From: Bedellia somnulentella
Taxonomy: Eukaryota; Arthropoda; Insecta; Lepidoptera; Bedelliidae
Reading direction: 5' to 3'
DNA: 64,000 nucleotides
Assembly: GCA_963576735.1 (NCBI GenBank)
Contig: CAUYWD010000057.1
Span: 33,947-97,946 of the forward strand
Part shown: positions 45,979 through 56,482 of the stretch, in pieces
Layout of the letters: each line of letters starts with the position of its first letter
How positions within the stretch are numbered: the stretch's first letter is position 1
Translations under genes and position numbers: made by a program
The notes under the pieces: generated by a model
What the model was told of the DNA's origin: nothing
The model's database searches: none
Seen by the model: only the letters and a program-made list of their open reading frames with translations

Positions 45979-48900
45979 CTAGTGCCTTGCACCGCGGCGG
46001 CGGGTCCCACGTCTTGTAGGATCCGCTATCTCCCTTTCCCTTTCGGCGGCCTCTTTCGCAAGCATTACATGTTCACAGAAAGAGGCCACCGCCGCCCACG
46101 CTTCGGGGCTTCCCACCATGGCCGCAACTACGGCCGTCAGGGATAGATCCGGGCCAATGCTTGCCCGGAGTGCTGCCCTCTCCCCAGTCCAAGCTGGGCA
46201 CTCTTCAAGAGTGTGATGCGCCGTGTCTTCGGGGCAATTCAGACAGTGGTGGCAACGAGCAGCCTCCTCTTTGCCCAGCCGCCACAGGTACTTACCGAAG
46301 CAACCATGCCCGGAAAGGACCTGTGTCAGCCGAAAGCTCAGAGATCCGTGCTCTCGCTGCAACCACTGCGTGAAGACGGGGAGAATGGCCTCCACCGTCT
46401 TGTGCCCCGCGCTCGGCTGTCCCAGCCTGAGCGCCCATGCCTCGAGGGCAGCAGCCTCGACCTCCTGCTTGTAGGCCGCAGTCTCCCGTTGCGTGGGCCA
46501 GTGACCCTGCGTCCGCCGATCTTCACGCCAGTGGAAAGTGGACGCGAGGACTTTCGCGTCCAAATCCCATGGTATGGAACCCGCCAATAAGCAGGCAGCC
46601 TCACGGGATACCGTGCGGTATCCCCTTGACGCCCTGATGGACATAAGGCGCTGCGGCGCATGAAGAAGCGCCGCATTAGCCCCGTTCAGGGCGTCTGCCC
46701 AAACTGGGGAGCCGTACATTGCCATTGATCGTACGACCCCCATATAGAGCTGCCTGCTTGCGTTCCTGGGGCCCCCTAGGTTCGGCATGAGTCTGCTAAG
46801 AGCAGCAGCCGCAACCATTAGCCGGGGCCCCAAACGCTCGAAGTGAGCGCGGAACGTCCAACGGCCGTCGAGCACTAATCCCAGGTATTTCAAAGTGGAC
46901 TCGACGGCAATCCTCACGCCGCCCACGACGATGGCGGATTCCCCCACTGGCGGACGATTCCGAGGCCCATGAAACCACATGGCCTCGGACTTATTCAGGG
47001 CCACTTCGAGGCCCAGAAGCCTTATGCGGCGCACAACGTGCGCCACTCCCGCTGTTGCGCGGATGGCGGCCTCCCTGTATGTTTTCCCTCGAGCCGTCAC
47101 TAGGGTGTCGTCTGCATAGCAGGTGAGTTGGACACCCCAGAGGTTGGCGCCGCGCAGGACCCAATCGTAGCCGATGTTCCACAGGAGCGGCCCTAAGACA
47201 GACCCCTGTGGCACACCGCATGACATAGCGCGGCTTTCCCAACCCTCCCGAACCGGGTAAGTGATAGAGCGGTTCGAGAGGTACGACTCGAGGACCCTCA
47301 GTATGTATGGAGGCACTACATGATACTTGAGTGCCTCTTTAATACAGGGCCAGGGCATGGTGTTGAAAGCGTTGGCGATGTCCAATGACACCGCCAAAAC
47401 AACTTCGCCCTGTGCGACCGCCTCGTCCGCTATTGCGCGAACGCGCAACACCGCGTGTACCGTTGAGCGGCATCGGCGGAATCCAAACTGCTGGTCCGAT
47501 ATGTTTGGACCTACTTCATCGAGGTGCTCGACGATTCGGGCAGAGATCACCCTCTCGAAAAGTTTGCCCGCCTCGTCGAGCAGCACGATAGGCCGAAACG
47601 ACGATGGTTCGACGGAGTCGGCGAGGCGCCCTTCCTTTCGTAGGAGGACGAGCCTGCCCACCTTCCAAGGCTCTGGGAATACCCCTTGTGCCAGGCACAG
47701 GGAAAGCAGGCCCCGAAACTTCTCCTCCAGGAAGGGTTCCAGCGCGACGACCCAGGCTCGCCCCGGGATGCCGTCTAGTCCCGGGGCTGTCTTCTTCGCC
47801 TTGAGTCGCTTTATTGCCACCGCCAACTCCGGTTCAGTCACTTCTGGGACCAGCAGTTCTTCTTCCTCGGGCTGCCGCTCTGCAGCCATCACTGGGGGCA
47901 CATGGGCTGCCCTTGCCGGAAACAAGGCCGAGACCACATCTTCCACTACGTGGGGCTGGAGACTCGTCGTCAGAGGGGGCGCCCAAGGGCGAAGCTGCTG
48001 CCGCACCGCTTTGTACGGCCTGCCCCATGGGTCATTGTTCAGAGTCTCCAGCGATTCCACCTTGGAGGCGATTTTGGCCCTGAGAACTGCAATCTTCAGG
48101 GCTATTTTCGCCTCGCGGTAACGGTTTACAATATCTTGTTCCTCGGCCTCGATCCGGCGTCGTCTTCTTCTGTAGCGTTTACACCGGCGGCCCGCCTCCA
48201 TACTAGCTCGTCGGAGTTGAGCTATTTCGGCGGACCACCAGTGTACTTGTTTCCTCGGAGCCATCGGTCCCGCCCGGGGCATGGAAGCGTCGCAAATCTC
48301 TGTGAGGGCCCCACGAAACCAGTCCACCTCGGCACTGATGTCGTTGGCCGCATCAGGCGGCGCTGACCAGGACTGGACAATGGCTGCTTCAGCCATCAGT
48401 TCTTGGTCCAGCCTGCTGAGGGCCCATCTTGGTCCCCCATTCGCCGATGAGCCGCCTGATGAGGTGGCTGCACGTGACGCAGAGACCTCGAACCGGATAT
48501 AACGGTGATCCGAGTATGTCTCCACGTCAGTGATGACCCTCCAGCCCTTGATTAGGGCCCAGAGACCGGGAGTTGCGAAAGTCAGATCGACGATCGAACT
48601 CCCGTTATGCCGCACGCATGTGGGTGCCGAACCTATATTGGCAACAGTTAGCCCGGCAGCTGTCGCCCACTCAACTACAGCCCCGCCGAAAAGTTCAGTC
48701 GCCGGAGACCCCCAAGCCACAGATTTGGCGTTGAAATCCCCGGCCACTAGTACCTGGCAGGGGCGCCGTTGCAAGACTGCTGCTTCCAGATTTTCCAAAA
48801 ACGACTCGAAGTCGGAGAATGAGGCGTTTGGGGAAAAGTACACCGATATGACTACGATGTCCCCGATACGCGCTGAGACGAATCCCCGACCTCGATGCAC

Positions 48901-49104
48901 CTCTTCTAGCAGCAGTCCTGAGGCTCTGCTAACCACGATCGCGGCAACGCCGTCTATGTCCGACACCCAATTCACCCCAGTTGGGACGAAATATGGCTCC
49001 GAGACCACTCCAATGTTTATTAACCACTCCGCCATGCTTTGATAGAACAGGTCCTGAGCAGTGGCGCAGTGGTTAAGATTCGCCTGGAGGAACCGTATGG
49101 CCAT
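45979..49104 (-). CDS. SART ORF2: endonuclease and reverse transcriptase, 1041 aa
   Basis: Almost the unit 6 protein from codon 120 on, including SLDIANAFN and CHHCLNCPEDTAHHTLEEC. Codons about 45-118 (48750-48970) are clearly different from unit 6, with RRPCQVLVAGDFNA just after the change, which points to a recombination or conversion edge inside the endonuclease. Catalytic residues are intact. The ATG at 49104-49102 overlaps the second of two tandem TAA stops. Confidence 0.95.
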   Translation of the reverse strand: MAIRFLQANLNHCATAQDLFYQSMAEWLINIGVVSEPYFVPTGVNWVSDIDGVAAIVVSRASGLLLEEVHRGRGFVSARIGDIVVISVYFSPNASFSDFESFLENLEAAVLQRRPCQVLVAGDFNAKSVAWGSPATELFGGAVVEWATAAGLTVANIGSAPTCVRHNGSSIVDLTFATPGLWALIKGWRVITDVETYSDHRYIRFEVSASRAATSSGGSSANGGPRWALSRLDQELMAEAAIVQSWSAPPDAANDISAEVDWFRGALTEICDASMPRAGPMAPRKQVHWWSAEIAQLRRASMEAGRRCKRYRRRRRRIEAEEQDIVNRYREAKIALKIAVLRAKIASKVESLETLNNDPWGRPYKAVRQQLRPWAPPLTTSLQPHVVEDVVSALFPARAAHVPPVMAAERQPEEEELLVPEVTEPELAVAIKRLKAKKTAPGLDGIPGRAWVVALEPFLEEKFRGLLSLCLAQGVFPEPWKVGRLVLLRKEGRLADSVEPSSFRPIVLLDEAGKLFERVISARIVEHLDEVGPNISDQQFGFRRCRSTVHAVLRVRAIADEAVAQGEVVLAVSLDIANAFNTMPWPCIKEALKYHVVPPYILRVLESYLSNRSITYPVREGWESRAMSCGVPQGSVLGPLLWNIGYDWVLRGANLWGVQLTCYADDTLVTARGKTYREAAIRATAGVAHVVRRIRLLGLEVALNKSEAMWFHGPRNRPPVGESAIVVGGVRIAVESTLKYLGLVLDGRWTFRAHFERLGPRLMVAAAALSRLMPNLGGPRNASRQLYMGVVRSMAMYGSPVWADALNGANAALLHAPQRLMSIRASRGYRTVSREAACLLAGSIPWDLDAKVLASTFHWREDRRTQGHWPTQRETAAYKQEVEAAALEAWALRLGQPSAGHKTVEAILPVFTQWLQREHGSLSFRLTQVLSGHGCFGKYLWRLGKEEAARCHHCLNCPEDTAHHTLEECPAWTGERAALRASIGPDLSLTAVVAAMVGSPEAWAAVASFCEHVMLAKEAAEREREIADPTRRGTRRRGARH

Positions 49105-49106
49105 TA

Positions 49107-51209
49107 TTAATTAATAACCATGGGTTCCTCCACGGGCCTTGGATTAACCGTGCCCTTAAATCCGATACCGGCCTTTCCTGTTTTAGGCCGCTTCTTTTTG
49201 TTAGTGGAACAAGACTTAGCTCCAACAATGTGCTCCGCCGGTTTATCGGCTGCTTTACAGACTGGGCAGCTAGGTTTCAATGCACATTCGCTAGCTTTGT
49301 GGTTTTCCGAACCGCAGCGGAAACAAAGATTGCTACGATCGACAGTCGAAGTGCACTGTGCACGCACATGACCGGGTTCAAGACATTTGTAGCACCGTAG
49401 TGCTCTCTTTGGGAGATGTTGAACCCGGGCTACGCCCCAGCCAACCCGAATTTTTTTCAACTGCAATAGCTTTTTAGCTACAGCAACTGAGCATCGCACA
49501 TGAACGGAACATGCGCCTCTAATCCCCTCATTAATTCGCCCTATTTTTATGTCAGCTGACAAGCAGCCACCAGTAAGTGCAACGGCAGCGACAATTTCCT
49601 CTTGGGATACTGAGTCGTCAAGGTCCACTAGGCGAATGTCCTCCAGCTTAGTTGGCCTGTACACTTTGATCAACTCAGAATCAAAGCATTCCCTCAGTTT
49701 TGAAGCAAGCACGTCAGCTTTTTCCGACGATCCTTCCCCAGAGACTTCAATCTTACGGGCACCCGTGACGGCAGTTCTAATCCGCACTGACTCTATTCCG
49801 AGTCCAGATAGATTGAGTCTCTGCCGAGCTTCAGTCATTACCTTTTTATAGGTGATACCACTATCTGGGGCTGACTCATCGAGGTGGACAATCACCGCTG
49901 CTGTACGAGGCACCCGCAGCTTCTTGGCCGCCTTTTCTGCAACACTTGATGCAGATACTTTAGCCGGAGCCTTGTTGTTTTGTGACATCTTCTTTCCCCG
50001 ACGCACAACAGTTGCCCATGATCCTTCAGTAACAGGTTTAGAGGGACCGGGGATTGGCTGCACCACTGGTTCAAGAAGTTCTGGAGCACGGACAACTGGG
50101 CTACCGCTACTTATAGTAGGGTTAGATTTTTTCCCCTTGCCCTTATCTTTCTTTGCCGATTGTGGCTTTATACCTGAGTTAGGTGTGCTGTGCACCCTGT
50201 CTGCGGCTAAAGGAGGTCTAAGTCGTTTCTCAGGTAGAAGACGACCTTCCAATGCTTCCAGTCGGGCATTCATCATGGTCCCTACTTGGACCATGATAGA
50301 CCGAGCCAGATCATCAGTCGTTGGGGCAGCTGGGTCAGAATTAGACCGAGCGATGTTGAACTCAGCCCTCATCTCAGCCATTTCCCTCCTCATAATGTCT
50401 AGCTGGCCAGCTAAGCTTTCTCTGTCCGCTTTTATGCGTTCATTCTCTTCTCGAAGCCGTGTAAGTTCTTCCTGTAGCTTCCTCACTTCGCCAGAAGAAG
50501 AACATTCCTTAAGGAGCTCAGAGTTAGCCACTATGTCCTCTGCCGCGTTTTTTAGGTCCCTGACGTAGGTGCCTTTAAGGTTGCCGGACTTCTTTGCAAT
50601 CTTAAGTATTATTGCGGCCTTATCTTCCACCGTTTTCGCCAACTCGGAGGCAGACTTTTTCCCCACCGGGATTAGGGAAGGCTGGAGTTTAGCGCTTCGA
50701 GCGGCATAGCGATCTACTCTCTGAGATAGGTCTTCCTGCTCGGAGGCACTCTCTTCTTGCCGCATAAACTTTCGGCGAGCAGCAGCAGCCTCGGCTCTTG
50801 CTTTCCCTACACCGATATACTCACCAGTAGTTGGTGGCCTGCCTCGGCCCCTCTTTGCCGGGGCTTTACTAGAAAGTTGGGATTTCTCCCTGTCATTTCC
50901 AGTGTTGATTCCTACATCTGAATCGGATGAAACCGACGCAGATCCAGTGAAGGTCCTCTTCCGTTGAGAATCGGTAACCGAGATGGAACCGTCTCTGTCC
51001 ACCGCAGAGTTAAATGAGCTATCGCTCATAAACTCCACGGCTGTATCGCTTAGATCGAAGTCATGTATCAAATCGCTATAGTTGTCGGTTTGGCAGTTTT
51101 TGCCCCCCCCAGAATACGTGGGGGCGCCTTCCGCGGCCGCGGAAGGGTGGGATTCCCCCTTTCGGGGACCCACCTGGGTAATACTCTTAAAAAATGCCGA
51201 ATTATCCAT
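49107..51209 (-). CDS. SART ORF1 protein, gag-like, 700 aa
   Basis: Shortest complete ORF1. TQVGPRKGESHPSA, RKRTFTGSASVSSDSD, KRGRGRPPTTGEYIG, coiled coil, LRPPLAAD, a reduced KDKGKGKK tract, SWATVVRRGKK and knuckles CYKCLEPGHVRAQC, CFRCGSENHKASEC and CPVC...H...C. Most like unit 6 ORF1. Ends ...PMVIN, TAA, then TAATG. Confidence 0.93.
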   Translation of the reverse strand: MDNSAFFKSITQVGPRKGESHPSAAAEGAPTYSGGGKNCQTDNYSDLIHDFDLSDTAVEFMSDSSFNSAVDRDGSISVTDSQRKRTFTGSASVSSDSDVGINTGNDREKSQLSSKAPAKRGRGRPPTTGEYIGVGKARAEAAAARRKFMRQEESASEQEDLSQRVDRYAARSAKLQPSLIPVGKKSASELAKTVEDKAAIILKIAKKSGNLKGTYVRDLKNAAEDIVANSELLKECSSSGEVRKLQEELTRLREENERIKADRESLAGQLDIMRREMAEMRAEFNIARSNSDPAAPTTDDLARSIMVQVGTMMNARLEALEGRLLPEKRLRPPLAADRVHSTPNSGIKPQSAKKDKGKGKKSNPTISSGSPVVRAPELLEPVVQPIPGPSKPVTEGSWATVVRRGKKMSQNNKAPAKVSASSVAEKAAKKLRVPRTAAVIVHLDESAPDSGITYKKVMTEARQRLNLSGLGIESVRIRTAVTGARKIEVSGEGSSEKADVLASKLRECFDSELIKVYRPTKLEDIRLVDLDDSVSQEEIVAAVALTGGCLSADIKIGRINEGIRGACSVHVRCSVAVAKKLLQLKKIRVGWGVARVQHLPKRALRCYKCLEPGHVRAQCTSTVDRSNLCFRCGSENHKASECALKPSCPVCKAADKPAEHIVGAKSCSTNKKKRPKTGKAGIGFKGTVNPRPVEEPMVIN
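51102..51171 (-). promoter_or_regulatory. Three-hairpin RNA element at the start of ORF1 (unit 11)
   Basis: Same stems as unit 4. Confidence 0.6.
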
Positions 51210-51614
51210 ATTGGTTTTGGTAGGCTTTACCCTCGGCCTACCATCGAGCTAAACCCCCCACCCCTGCGCTAGGCACTGGACTCCCTCCAGACATTCATCC
51301 CCTCGGCACGCTGACCTTGGGATTGGGGTAATTTTTTATAGAGGTTTTCTTCCTCGCAGCCCAGACCTCAGTGGCCTGAGCCCCCGTTCCCACCGAAGTA
51401 GATTTACGGTTTGGCCGGCAGTATCATGAAGACACTGCCGCCCCACAAAGACAGAACCTGGCCGATCGGTGCGACACAGACGCCAGGTTCTAACACCCGC
51501 CCCAGCCGCCCAATGTGGGCAAACGCTGGGGCTAAGCCGTGCACATCAGAATGTGCCACGACTTCCCGTCCGCTTGCTGCTCGCTCTGGAAGCAGAGGAG
51601 AGAAGCGGACTCTC

Positions 51615-51694
51615 GGTACATTAGCTTCACCCCGGACTGGATTGCCCGAGGCTACTGAGCCCCCACGCCACGACAAGGCTGCACCGTGTGGGGG
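51615..51694 (-). ncRNA. HDV-like ribozyme, unit 11 5' end
   Basis: P1 CCCCCAC/GUGGGGG, P2 GGUGCA/UGUACC with one G-U pair, P3 GCC/GGC, P4 CCUCGG/CCGGGG, J4/2 with GCUAA. Confidence 0.8.
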
Positions 51695-51698
51695 AACC
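51681..51698 (+). repeat. Target-site duplication of unit 12, left copy
   Basis: GCACCGTGTGGGGGAACC, repeated at 52886-52903; the original 5' end of unit 11. Confidence 0.9.
51695..51698 (+). repeat. Telomeric remnant, 4 nt
   Basis: AACC between units 11 and 12. Confidence 0.7.
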
Positions 51699-51722
51699 TT
51701 TTTTTTTTTTTTTTTTTTTTTA

Positions 51723-51803
51723 CGTGGGGAAATCCTCATGGATTCCCCGCCGCTGGGGGGAGCGACGGGGATATGTCAGACTCTTACTGACTAAAACCCC
51801 ACG
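51723..51803 (-). promoter_or_regulatory. 3' UTR terminal RNA fold (unit 12)
   Basis: Same stems as unit 4. Confidence 0.72.
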
Positions 51804-52101
51804 GTGGTCCTTCTCGGTGCACGATGGTCGGGGTCCCTGGCCTCTGTCACCGAAGGTAATTTACCACGGACCCCTCGCACCTATGCCTTGCGGCATTCCT
51901 TCAACGGGGGGACGGAACCCCCCTATTTCCAACACACAGAAACGGACGCTCAGAACCACAAAAGCGTCCGTCCTTCTTGGCAGGGTGTGTAGCGCGCAAA
52001 TAGCCCCCCTTTGCGCGCCTCCTGCCTTGGAGCCCCACTTTCGGCGATTCACGCTATGGGGGCTCCATGGTCTTAAAAGACCTTACCGAGGCCGCGGTGC
52101 A

Positions 52102-52885
52102 TCAGTGGTTCCTGGCACCGCGGCGACGACGGCCCCTCCTAGCAGGGTCCGCCAACTCCCTCTCACGTTCGGCGACCTCCTTTGCATGGATGACTTGTTC
52201 GCAAAAGGAGGCCGCCGCAGCCCACGCATCGGGTCTCTCCACCATAGCCGCGACTATGGCTGGCAGAGAGAGATCCGGGCCGATGACCGCCCGGAGTTCC
52301 GCCCTCGGCACGTCCCACGCTGGGCACACCTCTAAGGTGTGCTGCGCCGTATCTTCGGGGCAGTTCAGGCAGTGGTGGCAACGAGCAGCCTCCTCCTTGC
52401 CCAGCCGCCACAGGTATTTCCCAAAGCAACCATGCCCGGAAAGGACCTGTGTCAGCCGGAAGCTTAGAGATCCGTGCTCCCGCTGCAACCACTGCGTGAA
52501 GACGGGGAGAATGGCTTCCGCCGTCTTATGCCCCGCGCTTGGCTGACCTAGCCGAAGCGCCCATGCCTCGAGGGCAGCGGCCTCTACTTGTTGTTTGTAG
52601 GCCGCTGTTTCCCGATCCGTGGGCCAGTGGCCCTGCGTCCGCCGTTCTTCTCGCCAGTGGAAAGTTGACGCAAGAACTTGTGCGTCCAACTCCCACGGCT
52701 TTGAACCCGCCAGTAGGCAGGCAGCCTCTCGGGATACCGTGCGGTATCCCCTTGACGCCCTGACAGCCATGAGCCGTTGCGGCGCATGTAGAAGCGCCGC
52801 ATTTGACCCCTTCAGGGCGTCAGCCCAGACTGGGGAGCCGTACATGGCCATGGACCGTACGACCCCCATGTAGAGCCGCCTGCAC
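52102..52885 (-). pseudogene. SART ORF2 C-terminal fragment
   Basis: About 260 codons downstream of the RT core, including YRTVSREAACL and CHHCLNCPEDTAQHTLEVC. The reading frame is open, but endonuclease, RT and start are missing. Confidence 0.92.
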
Positions 52886-52901
52886 GCACCGTGTGGGGGA
52901 A

Positions 52902-52903
<2 letters not shown>
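52886..52903 (+). repeat. Target-site duplication of unit 12, right copy
   Basis: Identical to 51681-51698; its last four bases (AACC) abut the poly(A) of unit 13. Confidence 0.9.
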
Positions 52904-52953
<50 letters not shown>

Positions 52954-52954
<1 letters not shown>

Positions 52955-53035
52955 GTGGGGAAATCCTCATGGATTCCCCGCCGCATGGGGGTTGCGACGG
53001 GGATATGTCAGACTCTTACTGACTAAAACCCCACG
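52954..53035 (-). promoter_or_regulatory. 3' UTR terminal RNA fold (unit 13)
   Basis: CGUGGGG/CCCCACG, GUCAG/CUGAC and CCCCGUCGC/GCGGCGGGG retained. Confidence 0.75.
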
Positions 53036-53349
53036 GTGGCCCTTCTCGGTGCATAACTGTGTTAGGGGTCCTTGAAGACTTCACCGGAGGTAATATTCCT
53101 CGGACCCCTTGCACCTACGCCAAATGGCGTGACTCTCGGGAGGGTTTTATTCCACCCCCCTTTAAATTCACCTTCAGCTTGCAGCGGACGCTCAGGGCCA
53201 CCTGAGCGTCCGCTTCATCTCGGGCAGGGTTTGGTAGCGCGCAAATAGCCCCCTTTGCGCGCCTCCTGCCCGTGGAGCCCCACTTTCGGCGACGCACGCC
53301 ATATGGGGGCTCCGTGGTCTAAAAAGACCCTACCAAAGGCCGCGGTGCA

Positions 53350-56300
53350 TCAAGGGTTCCTGGCACCGCGGCGACGACGGCCCCTTCCAGTGGGGTCCGC
53401 CAACTCTCTCTCTCGTTCGGCGGCCTCCTTTGCAAGCATGACTCGTTCGCAAAAGGAGGCCACCGCAGCCCACGCATCGGGTCTCTCCACCATTGCCGCA
53501 ACAACGGCTGGTAGAGAGAGATCCGGGCCGATAGCCGCCCGGAGTGTTGCCCTCTCCAAATCCCACGCTGGGCACTCCACAAGTGTGTGCTTCGCTGTGT
53601 CTTCGGGGCAATTTACACAGTGGTGGCACCGAGCAGCCTGCTCTTTGCCCAGCCGCCACAGGTACTTACCAAAGCATCCATGCCCGGAAAGGACCTGTGT
53701 CAGCCGGAAGCTCAGAGCTCCGTGCTCCCGTTGCAACCACTGCGTAAAGACGGGGAGGATGGCTTCCACCGTCTTGTGCCCCGCACTAGGCTGACCCAGC
53801 CTCAGTGCCCAAGCGTCGAGGGCAGCGGCCTCTTCTTGCTGCTTGTAGGCCGCTGTTTCCCGATCCGTGGGCCAGTGGCCCTGCGTCCGCCGTTGTTCCC
53901 GCCAGTGGAAGGTTGAAGCAAGTACTTTTGCATCCAACTCCCACGGCATTGAACCCGCCATTAGGCAGGCAGCCTCTCGAGACACCGTCCGGTAGCCTCT
54001 TGACGCCCTGACAGCCATCAGTCGCTGCGGCGCGTGAAGTAGCGCCGCGTTTGACCCCTGCAGGGCGTCCGCCCATACTGGGGAGCCGTACATAGCCATG
54101 GACCGTACGACCCCCATGTAGAGCTGCCTGCACGCGTCCCTAGGGCCCCCAAGGTTGGGCAGGAGTCTGCATAGCGCAGCTGCCGCAACCATCAACCGGG
54201 GCCCCAAACGCTCGAAGTGAGCGCGGAACGTCCAACGGCCGTCGAGTAATAGACCGAGGTAATTCAGCGTAGACTCGACGGCAATCCTCACGCCACCCAC
54301 AACGATGGCGGATTCACCGACCGGCGGACGATTCCGAGCGCCATGGAACCACATGGCCTCGGACTTATTCAGGGCCACTTCAAGACCCAACAACCTAATC
54401 CTACGCACCACGTGCGCCACTCCCGCAGTTCCGCGTATGGCGGCCTCTCTGTAGGTCTTGCCTCGAGCCGTCACTAGGGTGTCATCTGCGTAACAGGTAA
54501 GTTGGACACCCCAGAGGTTGGCGCCGCGTAAGACCCAGTCGTAACCGATGTTCCACAGGAGTGGGCCCAAGACTGAACCCTGTGGAACACCGCAAGACAT
54601 TTCGCGGCGACCCCCACCCCTCCCGAACCGGGTATGTGATGAAACGGTCCGAGAGGTACGACTCGAGTATCCTCATTAAGTAGGGAGGCACGTTGTGATA
54701 TTTAAGTGCCTCCACAATGCAAGAACAGGGCATGGTGTTGAAGGCGTTTTTTATATCGAGCGATACCGCCAACACCACCTCGCCCTGGGAGACCGCCTCG
54801 TCCGCTATTGAGCGGACCCGCAGAACCGCATGCGCAGTCGAGCGACAGCGCCGGAAACCGAACTGCTGATCCGAAAGATTTGGACCAGCACCCTCCAGGT
54901 GCCCGACGATTCGGGCAGAAACCACTCTCTCCATCAGTTTGCCCGCCTCGTCGAGCAACACAATTGGTCGAAAAGAGGAGGGTTCTACAGAGTCGGCGGG
55001 GCGCCCTTCCTTCCGCAACAAAACGAGTTTGCCCGTCTTCCACGGCTCTGGAAAAATACCTTGTTCCAGGCACGTGGTGACTAGGCCCCGAAATCTCTCC
55101 TGCAGGAAGAGCTTGAGCGCCACTACCCATGCCTGCCCCGGAATCCCATCTAGTCCCGGGGCCGTTTTCTTCCTTTTGAGGCGCTCTATGGCCACCGCCA
55201 ACTCTGGTTCGGTTACCTCGGGGACCATGAGATCGTCCCCCGAGGGCTGTCGCTCTTCAGACATCACGGGAGGCTGAAGCGCCCCCCTGGCCGGGAACAG
55301 GGCCGAGACCACGTCCTCCACCACGTGGGTCTGGAGGCTTATTGTGAGCGGAGGCGCCCAGGGGCGCAGCTTTTGCCGTGCCACCCTGTACGGGCGCCCC
55401 CAGGGGTCATTATCTAAAGCCTCCTGCACTTCCCTCCTTGAAGCTTCTTTGGCCCTGATTATGGCAATCTTCAGGGCCCTTTTCGCTTCGCGGAATACTT
55501 CCACGCGGCGGAATTCTTCGGCCTCGTCCCGAGGTCTTCTTCTCCTCTGCCTTTTGCACCGGCGGCGCGCCACAATGCTCGCTTGACGAAGTTGAGCGAT
55601 TTCGGCGGACCACCAGTGCACTTGGCGTCTCGGAACCATTGGTCCCACGCGGGGCATCGATGCGTCGCATATCTCTGTGAGGGCTTCACGAAACCAGCTC
55701 ACCTCGGCACTGATGTTATCGGCAGTATCAGGCGGTGCCGACATCCAGGACTGGACAATAGCCGCTTCCTCCATCAGCTCTTTGTCCAGTTTTTTGAGGG
55801 CCCATCTTGGTCCCCCATTTGCCGAAGGTCCACCTGACACGGTGGCCGGTTGGGACGTGGAGATGTCGAACCGGATGTACCGGTGATCCGAGTATGACTC
55901 CACGTCCGTGACTACCCTCCAGCCCTTGATCAGGGCCCAGAGACCGGGAGTTGCGAAGGTCAAGTCGACAATCGAACTCCCGTTATGCCGAACGCATGTA
56001 GGTGTCGAACCTCTGTTGGCCACGGACACTCCCGTGGCCGTCGCCCATTCCATAACCGCCTCACCGAAAGCTTCTGTCGCCGGAGAACCCCATGCCACGG
56101 ACTTGGCATTGAAGTCTCCAGCGACCAATATTTGGCGTGGGCGACGTTGCAGGACTGCTGCTTCCAGCTCCTCAAGAAACTCTTCGAAGACGGAGAGCGG
56201 CTCGTTTGGGGAGAAATAGATTGAGAAGACAACAATCTCTCCCACACGAGCCGCGACGAAACCCCGGCCCCGAGTAACCTCCTCCAACAGCAGTCCCGAT

Positions 56301-56482
56301 GAGCTGCTGACGGTTATAGCCGCCACTCCATTTAGGTCCGACACCCAATTTACCCCCGTAGGAACAAAATATGGCTCCGAGACAATCCCTATTTGTATCA
56401 ACCACTCCGCCATGCTTTGAAAGAACAGATCTTGAGCAGTGGCGCAGTGGTTGAGATTCACCTGAAGTAACCTCATAGCCAT
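53350..56482 (-). pseudogene. SART ORF2 with a +1 frameshift
   Basis: The total length is 3133 nt, one more than a whole number of codons. Where other units read GACCCCAACCCTCCC this copy reads GACCCCCACCCCTCCC (54610-54624), adding one base in a C run. The endonuclease and RT up to SLDIKNAFN are open from the ATG at 56482-56480. GVPQGSVLG, YADD and the Cys/His motif lie in another frame. The frameshifted product stops at 54482 without the RT active site. Start overlap is TGATG as in unit 5. Confidence 0.93.

Larger units (their letters stand above)
45564..51694 (-). mobile_element. SART: SART unit 11, full length, both ORFs open
   Basis: Clade B, 6.13 kb. Poly(A) of 20, 3' UTR 45584-45978, type II 5' UTR 51210-51694. 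Close to unit 6 except for the first part of ORF2. Unit 12 inserted at its 5' end and duplicated the last 14 bp of it plus AACC. Confidence 0.95.
51699..52885 (-). mobile_element. SART: SART unit 12, 5' truncated
   Basis: 1.19 kb: poly(A) of 23, 3' UTR 51722-52101 and the last quarter of ORF2, nearly identical to unit 4. The apparent SART 5' terminus to its right is not its own; it is an 18-bp target-site duplication from unit 11. Confidence 0.92.

Noticed and set aside
52870..52903. Unit 12 as an internal deletion that kept the SART 5' terminus
   Set aside because: The 5'-end-like bases are an 18-bp target-site duplication of the end of unit 11, found identically at 51681-51698.
54482..54600. 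Programmed +1 frameshift in unit 13 ORF2
   Set aside because: No other unit has the extra base and all read through in one frame, so this is a mutation.
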